Source of the DNA: Pelagihabitans sp965238025 | GTDB taxonomy: Bacteria > Bacteroidota > Bacteroidia > Flavobacteriales > Flavobacteriaceae | NCBI GenBank assembly: GCA_965238025.1 | Contig: OZ250162.1 | Location: 1,550,001-1,614,000, forward strand | Length of the DNA stretch: 64,000 nt | Direction of reading: 5' to 3' | Shown: positions 51,221-61,182 of the stretch, piece after piece | How positions within the stretch are numbered: the stretch's first letter is position 1 | Layout of the letters: every line of letters starts with the position of its first letter | Made by a program: the position numbers and the translations under genes | The notes under the pieces: generated by a model | The model's input: the letters and a program-made list of their open reading frames with translations, nothing else | The model's database searches: none | Told to the model about the DNA's origin: nothing

Positions 51221-53008
51221 TTAGTTAATGGCATCACCTCGAAGCTTTCTAAAATGCTTTCGCGCTTGCGGAAAGTAATAGCTATCCTGGTAATTATAAA
51301 TAATTTTCTCGTATTGCGTTTTTGCCTTTTCAGGTTGGTTTAAAATAGTACGGTAGAGTTCTCCGAGGGCGTAGTGGGCGTCATCTGCCAAAATGCCGTT
51401 GGGATAAAATTCAATAATCTTTAAATAATTGAACGCTGCTGCCTCATAATCTTGTATGCCCTCTAATAGTTCACCTTGTTTTAAAAGGGCATCGTCCTCG
51501 ATTTTTTCCCCTTTATGATTACTAAGAATGTCCTCAAGTTCAGCCATGGCATCCACGGTCTTGTTCTGATAGCTTAGCAAATCTGCTCGGGCATACTTTT
51601 TTAATGCGGTCTGGGTAGAATCTTCGAGCGAGTTGTCCGAAATTAATAAACTCAACTGCATGGCGTCATTTGCAATCAATTGGGAGGTAGAACTCCGGAG
51701 TACTTTCAGTTGGGTCAATGCCCAATCAAAATCACCTTTGTAAAAGCTGGTCTGGGCCACCTTAAAACGGGCATCTTGGCCTAAGATATCGTTTTTAAGG
51801 GATTTTTGAATCTGGGAAAAGTAAATCAGTGCCTCATTGAACTTTTGGTCGTACACTAGAATATCTCCTAAGGCCAGTTTTATAAAAGCAAGACCCCGTT
51901 GGTTCAAGGGTAGTTTTAGGCTTTTTTTGAGTATGGCAACAGCCGGTTCGGGCGTATTTTTTGTAAAGGTCAGGAAATTGGCATAGGCCACTTGCAATTG
52001 AAGGGTCTGACTTTCATAACCATGGTATTCGATCAGGGATTCAAACTGTTTTTGAATTGCCTCCAATTTTTTTTCATCAGGCTTGACGAGTTGAATATCA
52101 ATAAGATTCAATTGAGCATTTAATTTGGTAACCTCGTCATTCGCTTGTTCAATAATGTATTCGAATATTTCCCGTGCAATCCCATGTTCCTTTTCTTGTA
52201 ATCCCAGCTCTCCTAGGTTAGCCATTCGCTGGAGTGAAACACCGTCCATTCGCTTGAAAATGGCTTTTTCTTGTCGGAATGCGCTTCTATATTGCTTTTG
52301 TTGTACAAAGAGCCAGCTTAGCAATTCATTCCAGAGTACATCCGGATGTTGTTGCGCATTTTCCAGAAGTATCTTTTTGAATTTAATGTTGTTTTGGCTC
52401 TCGGGGTCGGCCGATATAAAGGCATCTATTTTCCGCAGCACATTCGATTTTGAGGTCTTGCCCGCACTCACCAATCTCAGGTAAGAACTATACATTTTTT
52501 CAATACTTCCCTGTTCCCCATAAATGGTGGCAAGTTGAAAATTATAGTCCAAGGCAGGGTTCAATTCCATAGCGGTAGCATAGGTCTTAATGGCATTGTC
52601 CAATAGTGCATATTTTTGAAACCGTTCCCCAATCCCGTAGGCGTAATTGGGTTTTTGTTCAATTTGCTCCAACGCCTGTTGATAATAGTTTTTTGCTTTT
52701 AGGGAATCGCCCTGCAAAGTAGCATTATAGCCCAGTTCAACATAAATGGGTGGATAAGGCCGTCTATGGCTGCGCATTTTCAAAAGCCGGTTTTCGGCAT
52801 CTTCGTAGCGTTCAAGTTGTTGGTAACAGGCCACTAAAGTTTCAACATAATCGGTGCGTAAGGGATTTTTTTTGACTAGTTTTTCGTAGTAAACGAGTGC
52901 TTTGTCGTATTCGCCATCATTAAAGTATTGTTTGGCCAAATTATCTTCTTGGGCAGAAGTAGCGGTGATAAGAACGAGGTACGAAATAAGAAGTACGAGA
53001 AATCGCAT
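51221..53008 (-). CDS. Exported TPR-repeat protein
   Basis: 595 residues from ATG 53008, where a signal peptide begins (MRFLVLLISYLVLITATSAQ). A longer frame from TTG 53062 would put 18 residues before it and is unlikely. About 13 TPR units are readable (YFNDGEYDKALVYYEKLVKK, LLKQGELLEGIQDYEAAAFN, ALGELYRTILNQPEKAKTQY). The protein should scaffold a complex in the periplasm or outer membrane. The gene lies after serS on the same strand. The role is unknown. Confidence 0.87.
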   Translation of the reverse strand: MRFLVLLISYLVLITATSAQEDNLAKQYFNDGEYDKALVYYEKLVKKNPLRTDYVETLVACYQQLERYEDAENRLLKMRSHRRPYPPIYVELGYNATLQGDSLKAKNYYQQALEQIEQKPNYAYGIGERFQKYALLDNAIKTYATAMELNPALDYNFQLATIYGEQGSIEKMYSSYLRLVSAGKTSKSNVLRKIDAFISADPESQNNIKFKKILLENAQQHPDVLWNELLSWLFVQQKQYRSAFRQEKAIFKRMDGVSLQRMANLGELGLQEKEHGIAREIFEYIIEQANDEVTKLNAQLNLIDIQLVKPDEKKLEAIQKQFESLIEYHGYESQTLQLQVAYANFLTFTKNTPEPAVAILKKSLKLPLNQRGLAFIKLALGDILVYDQKFNEALIYFSQIQKSLKNDILGQDARFKVAQTSFYKGDFDWALTQLKVLRSSTSQLIANDAMQLSLLISDNSLEDSTQTALKKYARADLLSYQNKTVDAMAELEDILSNHKGEKIEDDALLKQGELLEGIQDYEAAAFNYLKIIEFYPNGILADDAHYALGELYRTILNQPEKAKTQYEKIIYNYQDSYYFPQARKHFRKLRGDAIN

Positions 53009-53054
53009 TACCCAAAGATACGTAGAATGTTGATAAAAGGGTGTTAAGAGCAAT

Positions 53055-54326
53055 CTAATCAATCACCTTAAAACCGCAATATGGGACCAATACTTCGGGA
53101 ATTTGAATGCCATGCTCCGTTTGGTAGTTCTCCAAAATACCGGCCAAGACCCTTGGTAATGCCAAAGCACTACCGTTTAAGGTGTGCGCCAGTTGATTTT
53201 TCCCATCTTCGTCCTTATAGCGCAATTTTAAGCGATTCGCCTGATAGGTCTCAAAGTTAGAAACAGAACTAATCTCCAACCAGCGATCTTGCGCCGTAGA
53301 AAATACTTCAAAATCATAGGTGAGGGCTGAGGTAAACCCTAAATCGCCACCACATAGTCGTAGGATGCGGTAGGGGAGTTTTAACTCCCTAAGAATGGTT
53401 TTTACATGATCGACCATTCCGTCTAAAGCCTTGTAAGAGTTCTGTGGATGTTCAACACGTACAATCTCGACCTTATCAAACTGATGCAAGCGGTTAAGGC
53501 CACGCACATGCGCCCCGTAACTACCGGCCTCTCTTCGGAAGCAAGGCGTATACGCGGTATAGCAAATCGGAAAATCTTTTTCGTTAAGAAGTTCGCCACG
53601 AAACAAGTTGGTAACCGGTACTTCAGCCGTTGGGATGAGGTACAGGTCATCTTCGCCAACATGATACATTTGCCCTTCCTTATCGGGTAATTGCCCAGTA
53701 CCCAAACCTGAGGCCTCATTGACCAAATGAGGTACTTGTATTTCTGTATAACCCGCCGTGGTATTTTTATCCAGGAAATAGGAGATTAAAGCACGCTGTA
53801 AACGAGCCCCTTTTCCTTTATAAACAGGAAAACCCGCCCCGGCAATTTTTACACCGAGTTCAAAATCGATAATGTCATATTTTTTGGCCAATTCCCAATG
53901 GGGTAGTGCGTTGGTTGTTAATTGTGGAATATCGCCCTCTGCAAAAATCTCCTCATTATCCGTTTCGGTACTGCCTGCTGGTACTGATTCGTGAGGCACA
54001 TTGGGAATTTGATATAACAAGGTTTGGAGCTGTTCGGTCACCTCATTTAACACATCGCCAAGTTTTTTGGAGGTTTCCTTCAATATTCCGGTCTTTTCCT
54101 TTAGTTTATTTGCCTCTTGCGCCTTTCCGTTTTTGAAAAGTACCCCAATTTCCTTGGAAAGTTTGTTGCTTTCGGAAAGTGCAGCGTCAAGTTGTGTTTG
54201 GGTGGCCCTTCTTTTTTCATCCAATCGCAACACATCTTCCACCAAAGGGGCGGCATCGAGGTTCCGTTTTTTTAGTGCCTCAATGATTTCATCTTTCTTA
54301 TTGCGAATAGTGGGTAACTGTAACAT
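53055..54326 (-). CDS. serS: Serine--tRNA ligase
   Basis: 423 residues. The N-terminal coiled-coil arm (residues about 30-105) precedes class II motifs: TPCFRREAGSYGAHVRGLNR (motif 2) and GSALALPRVLAGILENYQ (motif 3). It charges tRNA-Ser. It sits before the TPR gene, with 46 bases between when the TPR start at 53008 is used. No oddity. Confidence 0.96.
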   Translation of the reverse strand: MLQLPTIRNKKDEIIEALKKRNLDAAPLVEDVLRLDEKRRATQTQLDAALSESNKLSKEIGVLFKNGKAQEANKLKEKTGILKETSKKLGDVLNEVTEQLQTLLYQIPNVPHESVPAGSTETDNEEIFAEGDIPQLTTNALPHWELAKKYDIIDFELGVKIAGAGFPVYKGKGARLQRALISYFLDKNTTAGYTEIQVPHLVNEASGLGTGQLPDKEGQMYHVGEDDLYLIPTAEVPVTNLFRGELLNEKDFPICYTAYTPCFRREAGSYGAHVRGLNRLHQFDKVEIVRVEHPQNSYKALDGMVDHVKTILRELKLPYRILRLCGGDLGFTSALTYDFEVFSTAQDRWLEISSVSNFETYQANRLKLRYKDEDGKNQLAHTLNGSALALPRVLAGILENYQTEHGIQIPEVLVPYCGFKVID

Positions 54327-54432
54327 CCTGAAATTCTTTAAGCTGCAAATTTAGGTTTAATCAAGCAATGTAACAATCTAAAGCTTGCTCACAAGCCTGA
54401 AATTTAAAAGGCTACCTTTTGAAAGTGGAAAA

Positions 54433-55752
54433 TCAGTCTAATTGGGAAGGAAGTATCCACTCATGATGGCCAAAGTGATTCCATTCTTCCTTGCCCAAAT
54501 CTACCTTGGGGTCGATAAAGGGGGCATACGACCTTCCATTAATGCTGATTTTTGAATTGACCATATAAACGGAAACAGCTTCCCCTTTTTTCGCATACTC
54601 CTTTTTTAGGTGTTGTGCGAATTGCCATGCAAAATCCGGGTATGCAGTTACTCTGGCCCGTTGTTTCCCTGTCAGGTATTCTTTGGGATTAATAAATAAG
54701 ACCTTTCCACTTTTATTGTTCACCACTTTAAATTGTGCCTTGCCAACGCGGCTGCGCAACATCATACGCCAGCTAAGGCGATGCCCTTCCTCTGTCCATA
54801 AAACTTTATCCTTGATAAAATAATGCCGTATAGGAAGTAGTAGTTGAAACAGGAAATAAATGCCAAAGCCCAAAAGTAAAACAGGTTTGTATGAAGGGGT
54901 TTCAAAGCCATTATCAGAATAAAAAACCTTCTTTTTAAGGAATATGTTCTTGATGGTTCGTGCCTCGAAAAAGAATACGGTAAAGGCGAGGGATAGGAAG
55001 GGGAATATACCTATTTGAAAGACAATAGCGTTGAACAGATGAAAAAAGAGCGACGCAAAAAAAGCCCATTTTCTGGTAGGTTTCCAAAGCAGCGCTGGTA
55101 CAATCAGTAAATCGAACAAGATACCACAAACCCCTAAAATCTTATGTAACCACGGTTCTTGTAAAAGATTGCCTATAACATAATAATCAGCTTTGCCGGA
55201 CATTAATAGTTTGATCATGCTGAAATCTAGCCAATCGCCATACATTTTTGCGATGGAGGCATAGGTGTATACAATGAATAACTGTAGTATAATGACCCAT
55301 TTCACCCAACTTGGCATATACTGCCGTTCAAGGGACGGATTTTGTTTCACATCGACCGAAAAATAACGATTGGCTGGGAAGAAAACTATAAGGCCCGAAA
55401 TAAGTACGAGTAGATAGTAATGGTTGTTATAAGATGTTTTTTGCATAAAGTACACAGCGGCCCAGAGTAGCGTGAAGCTTATGATTGCAAAGCGGTACTT
55501 ATATCCAATGGCGATCAAAACCCCTAGGGTTCCCATTACCAAAAAGTATAGGTACATGCCAGAGCCTGGTAAAGGCTGTAGCCACTCAAGGCCGATAAAA
55601 TTAAAGGTAAACTGGGGTTCGATGAGCGTTCGCTTTACCCAACCTGTAACGATGGCCCCATAGCACTCCAGAGCAACAAGAATCCCAAAAAAAACCCTAA
55701 AAATGATGAGGGGTGAATTATCGATTTTTGTAAAAAGAAATCTGTTTATCAT
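54433..55752 (-). CDS. HTTM-domain (vitamin K-dependent gamma-carboxylase-like) membrane protein
   Basis: 439 residues. The horizontally transferred TM (HTTM) pattern is readable: NSPLIIFRVFFGILVALECY, then LVLISGLIVFFPANRYFSVD, QLFIVYTYASIAKMYGDWLD, and GVCGILFDLLIVPALLW. A large C-terminal soluble part (EEGHRLSWRMMLRSRVGKAQ) follows, as in VKGC-like carboxylases. Bacterial members are of unknown substrate. It overlaps ribF by one base (TAATG), so they are co-translated. Confidence 0.86.
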   Translation of the reverse strand: MINRFLFTKIDNSPLIIFRVFFGILVALECYGAIVTGWVKRTLIEPQFTFNFIGLEWLQPLPGSGMYLYFLVMGTLGVLIAIGYKYRFAIISFTLLWAAVYFMQKTSYNNHYYLLVLISGLIVFFPANRYFSVDVKQNPSLERQYMPSWVKWVIILQLFIVYTYASIAKMYGDWLDFSMIKLLMSGKADYYVIGNLLQEPWLHKILGVCGILFDLLIVPALLWKPTRKWAFFASLFFHLFNAIVFQIGIFPFLSLAFTVFFFEARTIKNIFLKKKVFYSDNGFETPSYKPVLLLGFGIYFLFQLLLPIRHYFIKDKVLWTEEGHRLSWRMMLRSRVGKAQFKVVNNKSGKVLFINPKEYLTGKQRARVTAYPDFAWQFAQHLKKEYAKKGEAVSVYMVNSKISINGRSYAPFIDPKVDLGKEEWNHFGHHEWILPSQLD

Positions 55753-56678
55753 TACTTGGCGATTAATGAAAGCGCCACCTCCTCGTCTTTACCAAGTTGG
55801 GTTTTTAAGGCATCAACTGAATCGAACTTATGTTCATCACGAAGTCTAGCAAAAATATGTACCTGCAATGGGCCATCATATAAGTCTTTTTCGAAATCGA
55901 AAAAATGGACTTCTATACTACGACGTTTCCCAGACACCGTAGGATTGTAACCAATATTCATCATCCCAAAAACTTTAAGGCCATCTATTTGAGCATGTAC
56001 GACATACACTCCATTTTTAGGGATTAGTTTGTACGGTGTGTCGACAAACAGATTGGCTGTCGGGAAGTTCAATTGTCTGCCCAGTCCCTTACCTTTTATC
56101 ACCGTTCCCGTAAGCATATAGTCATAGCCAAGAAATTTATTGGCGGTCACTACATCACCTTCCTCCAAAGCTTTTCTGATTTTGGTAGAACTTACAGAAA
56201 CCGCATCTACTTCTTTTGCCGAAATTTCCTCAACCTCAAAATCAAGGGCATTTCCGAAAGCTGTTAAATCTGTAATGTTGGCTGTTCTATTTCGACCAAA
56301 CCGATGATCATAGCCTATGATTATTTTTTTTGTTTTCAATTGGTTTACTAAGATGTCCCGGACAAACTCGGTTGCCGATAAGCGGGAAAACTCCTTGGTA
56401 AAGGGGTGTATGATAAGCAAATCTAAACCAAGTTTTTCCAAAATCTGGGTTTTTTCGGCAATGGTATTGAGCAGTTTGATATCACCATCTTTTTGGAGTA
56501 CCATTCGGGGATGGGGGAAAAAAGTAAGTACAGTTGACTTGAGTCCTAAACCCTTGGCATTATTTATAAGGCGTTCGAGAATGCTCCGATGCCCAATATG
56601 AACTCCATCAAAGGTGCCAATTGTTATTGCCGTGGATTGCTTTTTATCGTAATTTATGATGCTTTGGACTGTTTCCAC
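55752..56678 (-). CDS. ribF: Bifunctional riboflavin kinase/FAD synthetase RibF
   Basis: 308 residues. FAD-synthetase half: IGTFDGVHIGHRSILERLI (HxGH nucleotidyltransferase motif) and IIGYDHRFGRNRT. Riboflavin-kinase half: GKGLGRQLNFPTANLFV and the NIGYNPTVSGKRRSIEVH block. It makes FMN and then FAD. The start codon is GTG at 56678; no suitable ATG is nearby. It is divergent from the metalloprotease gene, and is followed by the HTTM gene. Confidence 0.95.
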   Translation of the reverse strand: METVQSIINYDKKQSTAITIGTFDGVHIGHRSILERLINNAKGLGLKSTVLTFFPHPRMVLQKDGDIKLLNTIAEKTQILEKLGLDLLIIHPFTKEFSRLSATEFVRDILVNQLKTKKIIIGYDHRFGRNRTANITDLTAFGNALDFEVEEISAKEVDAVSVSSTKIRKALEEGDVVTANKFLGYDYMLTGTVIKGKGLGRQLNFPTANLFVDTPYKLIPKNGVYVVHAQIDGLKVFGMMNIGYNPTVSGKRRSIEVHFFDFEKDLYDGPLQVHIFARLRDEHKFDSVDALKTQLGKDEEVALSLIAK

Positions 56679-56681
56679 TAT

Positions 56682-56710
56682 TTTGGTACTAATAAAAAGG
56701 CCTATATTTG
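56682..56710 (+). promoter_or_regulatory. Promoter of the metalloprotease gene, fixing its start codon
   Basis: TTTG (56682-56685), 17 bases, then TATATTTG (56703-56710). The TTG that gives the longest frame (56708) lies in the -7 box, so translation must start at ATG 56732. The promoter region also holds the start of the divergent ribF. Confidence 0.65.
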
Positions 56711-56731
56711 AGTTTAGGAAAATTCCCCTTA

Positions 56732-59700
56732 ATGATCGCTAAATTACGTCTTGTTTTTACAATTACCATGCTATTTGCCTGCTTTTGCGGATATTCGCAG
56801 GACAATTATTGGGAACAATTAAATCATGCCGATAGGCATTCAAAAGACTTTCTCAGAGAATCGCATATCTCAAAGGGTAAAGTGTTTTCGGTTCGGGAGA
56901 GCATGCTCAAAACCCAATTAAGAAATCTTTCTTTTTCCCTTAAGAATACCACCAAGGTTTATTTTCCCGATGAGAACGGGCGTTTTATCGCGTTCCATAT
57001 TTCTGAATCCCCGGTATTGGCACCCGGACTCAGCGCTAAGTACCCGGGCATTAAATCATACGCAGGCTATGGGGTGGTCGATTCTGAAAAGAAAATACGG
57101 TTTAGTGTTTCCCAAAAGGGAATGCAGGTTACCATGATCAATTTAAACAAAGCTACTACCACATTTATTCAAAAAACATCAAAGAATAATTATGTAGCAT
57201 ATTCCAGAGAGGGTCTTAGTAAGCGAGAAAGTGACTTTGTATGTGAGACAAAATCCGCTATTTATAAGGATATGGAGGGTTTGGCTTTGCGTCCAGTGGA
57301 TGACAAAGTGTTGCGCAAATATCGCTTGGCCGTTTCGACAACGGGAGAATATACGCAAGTTCATGGCGGTACTGTTGAAGGTGCTTTAGCGGCAATAAAT
57401 GCCACCATTACACGGATCAATCAAATTTTTGAAACCGATCTGGGTGTGACATTGGAACTGGTAGCCAATAATGATGAAGTTATTTTTATTAATCCTGATA
57501 CCGACCCATATAGTCAAGGTAGTGCCCTGACGGGAGAGGTACAGAATACACTTACTCAACGTATTGGTGAGGCGAATTACGATATTGGTCATTTATTTCA
57601 TAGGGCAGCCAATGGTGGTAATGCGGGATTCATAGGTAGGGTCTGCGTTGACGGTCAAAAGGGCAGTGCCTATTCCTCATCTACCAATCCTGAAGGAGAT
57701 TTATTCGATCTCGATTTTGTGGCCCATGAGATAGGGCATCAATTAGGGGCAAACCACACCTGGTCCTTTGAATCGGAAGGTACTGGCGTTCAGGCAGAAC
57801 CTGGGAGTGGGAGTACCATCATGGGCTATGCCGGGATTACCCAAGAAAATGACGTTACCGGTAATAGTGATGACTATTTTCATTATGTCAGCATTGTTCA
57901 GATTATAGAAAATTTGGAATCCAAATCCTGTGGGGAAATCGTTTCGATAGCGAATAATCCGCCAGTTGTAAGCCCGGTTCCCGACTTCATTATTCCGGCC
58001 CTTACTGCATTTAAACTAACGGGTAGTGCAACGGATCCCGATGTGGATGATCAGCTTACCTATACATGGGAACAAATAGACGATGGGGTAGTTGTTCAAG
58101 GCTCTTTTGGACCGACAAACCCTGGAGGAGCAAATTTTAGATCACTCAAACCTACCGTAGATCCTAGTCGTTATTTTCCTTCGTTGGATAGAGTTATAAG
58201 TGGTAACCTAACACAGACCCTTCCGGCCGAGAATTCCGCTTGGGAAACGGTGTCTTCAATTGACCGAATCATGAATTTTGCGTTAACCGTTCGGGATAAT
58301 GCCGAAGGAGGAGGACAAGTTGTTTCCGAATTGGTCGAGGTAAGCGTCATCAGTTCAGGCGGCGCCTTCGGTGTTACCTCTCAGCCGCCGGGTACCGAAT
58401 ATATCGCGGGAGAACTTCAAGAGGTCAGTTGGGAAGTGGCCAATACCGACCAAGCCCCTATAAACACGCAATCTGTAGATATTTTGCTTTCTATTGATGG
58501 CGGTATGACCTTTCCCATAACATTGGCTGAAGATGTGGCAAATAATGGTTCGCATCAGGTGCTTTTACCTGGATTGGCTACAGATAATGCGCGCATCATG
58601 GTGAAAGCCAATGGCAACATTTTCTTTGCCGTTAATGAGGCTGACTTTACTATAGTAGAATCTGCAATAGTGTTGAATCTTACGCAAACGGATTATGAAG
58701 TTTGTCAACCAGAAACCGTAACCATTCCGTTTGTTTATGAAACGTATGCTGGTTTTATGGAAGAAGTTACGTTTAGTTTACAAGGACTTCCTTCTGGGGC
58801 AACAGTATCCTTTTCGCCAGCAACGGCTACCGCAAATGACACTAATGTGGAATTGACAATTACTGATACCGCTAATGCTGTTGAAGGGGAGTATGCAATA
58901 ACAATACAGGCAACATCCGTTTCGGAAACAAAGGAGTTGAGCTTACAATTACTTGTATTGAGCAGCAATTTTTCCGAGGTAGGCTTAATAAGCCCAGCTG
59001 ATGGCACTGTAGACATTTCAGCAAGGCATAATTTTGAATGGGAGGCAAGCCCGTTATATACTTCTTATGATATTCAAATCGCAACGGATGTAGGTTTTAC
59101 AAACATAATAGAAAGTGCGACCATTTCAGGAAACAGCTATACCCCTTTAAGTCTTGATAATGAAACGACTTATTTTTGGAGATTAAAACCAAAGAATATT
59201 TGTGGTGAGGGTAATTTTGGAACCGCCTTTAGCTTTACTACGATACAACAGAGTTGCGCCAATAGAATGGGGACTAATTTGCCCATAGCCATTTCACCAT
59301 CGGGAACATCAACCATATCATCGAAAATAACACTCTATGACGATTTGATTCTAACCGATTTAAATATAAATATAGAACTGGATCATACCTATTTGTCAGA
59401 TTTAATCATTACAATAACTTCCCCTTCAGGTAAGGAAATTCCTTTGATTTCCAGATCATGCGGGGAATTAGATAACATAAATGTGACTTTTGACGATGCC
59501 GCCGAAAGTTTTATTTGTGGTGGTAATCCGGCAATCAGCGGTACCGTAAGACCCCTTGTAGGTTTTAATAGTTTGTTGGGCGAATCTATTGCTGGCGAAT
59601 GGACATTAACCATTAGCGATACGGAAAATGAAGATGGAGGTTCGTTAAGATCATTCTCTATGGATCTTTGCGTAGAAGGCGAATTTAGCCCAGATGAAGA

Positions 59701-60502
59701 TGCTGATGGAGTTTTTGATGATGATGACCTGTGTCCTGGCACCCCTTCTGGTAGCGAAGTAAATGAGACAGGATGCGCCATATACAGATTTGCAAGCGAT
59801 AACTTTGTACTTAAAACAACAAGTGAATCGTGTAGGACGGAGAATGATGGCGTCCTGGAAATTACTACATCTACGATTTTGGATTATAGTCTTTCAATCG
59901 TAGGTAATGGGGTTAATGTTAATGGGGACTTTACCAATACCTATACGCAAAATAATTTGGCGGCCGGTACGTATACAGTATGTATTGATGCTGTAGACGG
60001 GGACAAGGATTATGAAGAGGTTTGTTTTGAGGTAGTTGTCACAGAGCCGGAAGCCCTTTCCGTTAGTTCAAGAACTGGAATGGATGAAACTACTGTGGTC
60101 TTGAGTTTAAGCGGGTCTACCATTTATACTATAGAACTGAATGGGGTGTTAACGCAGACGACCTCACCTGAAATAACAATTGATCTTAAAAAAGGGAACA
60201 ATATTCTAAAGGTTTCCGGAGAACTTTCATGTCAAGGATCCTATGAAGAGCAATTTTTCCTTAGCGCTGGAATAACCGTATATCCCAATCCGACCGTTTC
60301 GACCGTGAAAATTTTTATAGAGGATGACGGGGATGTTGATATGACGGTTTATTCCCTTGATGGTAGGTTGGTATTCAGTGAGAAGAGAAATGTTCAAGGA
60401 AATAATACCGAGCTTGATGTTTCGAACTTGTCGGCAGGAGTATATCTTTTAAAGATAGCTGGAAAAACGCAAAAGGGAACTTATAAAATAATAAAGCAAT
60501 GA
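56732..60502 (+). CDS. Secreted reprolysin-like metalloprotease with P domain and T9SS tail
   Basis: 1256 residues from ATG 56732, with signal peptide (MIAKLRLVFTITMLFACFCG). Order: propeptide (to about 190); M12-type metalloprotease with the zinc motif HEIGHQLGANHTW and the Met-turn TIMGYAG; beta-sandwich domains; a fibronectin-like unit near residue 760 (GLISPADGTVDISARHNFEW); proprotein-convertase P domain (about 850-990; DLNINIELDHTYLSDLIITI); a thrombospondin-3-like calcium loop (DEDADGVFDDDDLCPG); and a T9SS type A domain at the end (VYPNPTVSTVKIFIEDDGDV to KIIKQ). It should be a surface or extracellular protease. Its stop overlaps the lipoprotein start by four bases. Confidence 0.93.
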   Translation: MIAKLRLVFTITMLFACFCGYSQDNYWEQLNHADRHSKDFLRESHISKGKVFSVRESMLKTQLRNLSFSLKNTTKVYFPDENGRFIAFHISESPVLAPGLSAKYPGIKSYAGYGVVDSEKKIRFSVSQKGMQVTMINLNKATTTFIQKTSKNNYVAYSREGLSKRESDFVCETKSAIYKDMEGLALRPVDDKVLRKYRLAVSTTGEYTQVHGGTVEGALAAINATITRINQIFETDLGVTLELVANNDEVIFINPDTDPYSQGSALTGEVQNTLTQRIGEANYDIGHLFHRAANGGNAGFIGRVCVDGQKGSAYSSSTNPEGDLFDLDFVAHEIGHQLGANHTWSFESEGTGVQAEPGSGSTIMGYAGITQENDVTGNSDDYFHYVSIVQIIENLESKSCGEIVSIANNPPVVSPVPDFIIPALTAFKLTGSATDPDVDDQLTYTWEQIDDGVVVQGSFGPTNPGGANFRSLKPTVDPSRYFPSLDRVISGNLTQTLPAENSAWETVSSIDRIMNFALTVRDNAEGGGQVVSELVEVSVISSGGAFGVTSQPPGTEYIAGELQEVSWEVANTDQAPINTQSVDILLSIDGGMTFPITLAEDVANNGSHQVLLPGLATDNARIMVKANGNIFFAVNEADFTIVESAIVLNLTQTDYEVCQPETVTIPFVYETYAGFMEEVTFSLQGLPSGATVSFSPATATANDTNVELTITDTANAVEGEYAITIQATSVSETKELSLQLLVLSSNFSEVGLISPADGTVDISARHNFEWEASPLYTSYDIQIATDVGFTNIIESATISGNSYTPLSLDNETTYFWRLKPKNICGEGNFGTAFSFTTIQQSCANRMGTNLPIAISPSGTSTISSKITLYDDLILTDLNINIELDHTYLSDLIITITSPSGKEIPLISRSCGELDNINVTFDDAAESFICGGNPAISGTVRPLVGFNSLLGESIAGEWTLTISDTENEDGGSLRSFSMDLCVEGEFSPDEDADGVFDDDDLCPGTPSGSEVNETGCAIYRFASDNFVLKTTSESCRTENDGVLEITTSTILDYSLSIVGNGVNVNGDFTNTYTQNNLAAGTYTVCIDAVDGDKDYEEVCFEVVVTEPEALSVSSRTGMDETTVVLSLSGSTIYTIELNGVLTQTTSPEITIDLKKGNNILKVSGELSCQGSYEEQFFLSAGITVYPNPTVSTVKIFIEDDGDVDMTVYSLDGRLVFSEKRNVQGNNTELDVSNLSAGVYLLKIAGKTQKGTYKIIKQ

Positions 60503-61179
60503 AGACCCTGAAAATAGTATTGTTGTTCGCTCTTTTCGCACTAGGCTGCTCTAAGGATGACCCGCCTAGTCCGCCAGGGGTAGCGGCATTGACCTTACCT
60601 GCTAAAAATTCTGAATGTAGTCCGATAGAAGAAGGTAGTAGTGCCAATACCAATCTGGTGCGATTTTCTTGGCAGGCATCTGCAAATACGGAAACGTACC
60701 TATTGCTGGTAGAAGATCTAAGCAGGGGAACAACTCAAATGAAGACTACGACGGCGCTTTTCGAAACGCTTCCTTTAGCTACGGGAACTCCTTTCTCATG
60801 GTCGGTAACTTCTAAAAACACTGCTGTGACGGAGACCGCTATTAGCGAGACATGGTTCTTTTTTAGCCCCGGTACTGAAACGACCTATTTACCATTTCCG
60901 GCGGGGATAATTAAACCTAATGGTCCAAAAGCCTTTATAGATGAGATTGGGGAAGTAACCATTGAATGGGAGGGGTTTGATCTAGACAATGATATTGAGG
61001 GGTACGAACTTTATTTTTCTACGGAAAATCCGCCAAGCCTATTTTCTTCTTTTGGTGCTGACCAAACCATGACAACAGTGGCGGCCACTGCAAATACGAT
61101 CTACTATTTCAAGATAATTACCAAAGACCTAGAAGGTAATTCTTCTGATACGGGGGTTATTAGTTTTGAGGCAATTTAA
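60499..61179 (+). CDS. Lipoprotein partnered with the metalloprotease
   Basis: 226 residues. The lipobox FALGCSKDD follows a short signal (MKTLKIVLLFALFA). The mature part is two fibronectin-III-like units (LVRFSWQASANTETYLLLVE; IEWEGFDLDNDIEGYELYFS). It is translationally coupled to the metalloprotease gene (ATGA overlap). By position it could anchor, inhibit or help fold the protease, but no family-specific evidence is present. It is convergent with pth, with 3 bases between. Confidence 0.85.
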   Translation: MKTLKIVLLFALFALGCSKDDPPSPPGVAALTLPAKNSECSPIEEGSSANTNLVRFSWQASANTETYLLLVEDLSRGTTQMKTTTALFETLPLATGTPFSWSVTSKNTAVTETAISETWFFFSPGTETTYLPFPAGIIKPNGPKAFIDEIGEVTIEWEGFDLDNDIEGYELYFSTENPPSLFSSFGADQTMTTVAATANTIYYFKIITKDLEGNSSDTGVISFEAI

Positions 61180-61182
61180 GAG

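Noticed and set aside
53013..53020. TATCTTTG as promoter for the TPR gene
   Set aside because: It would put the transcription start at or inside the ATG, and no -33 TTG is present.
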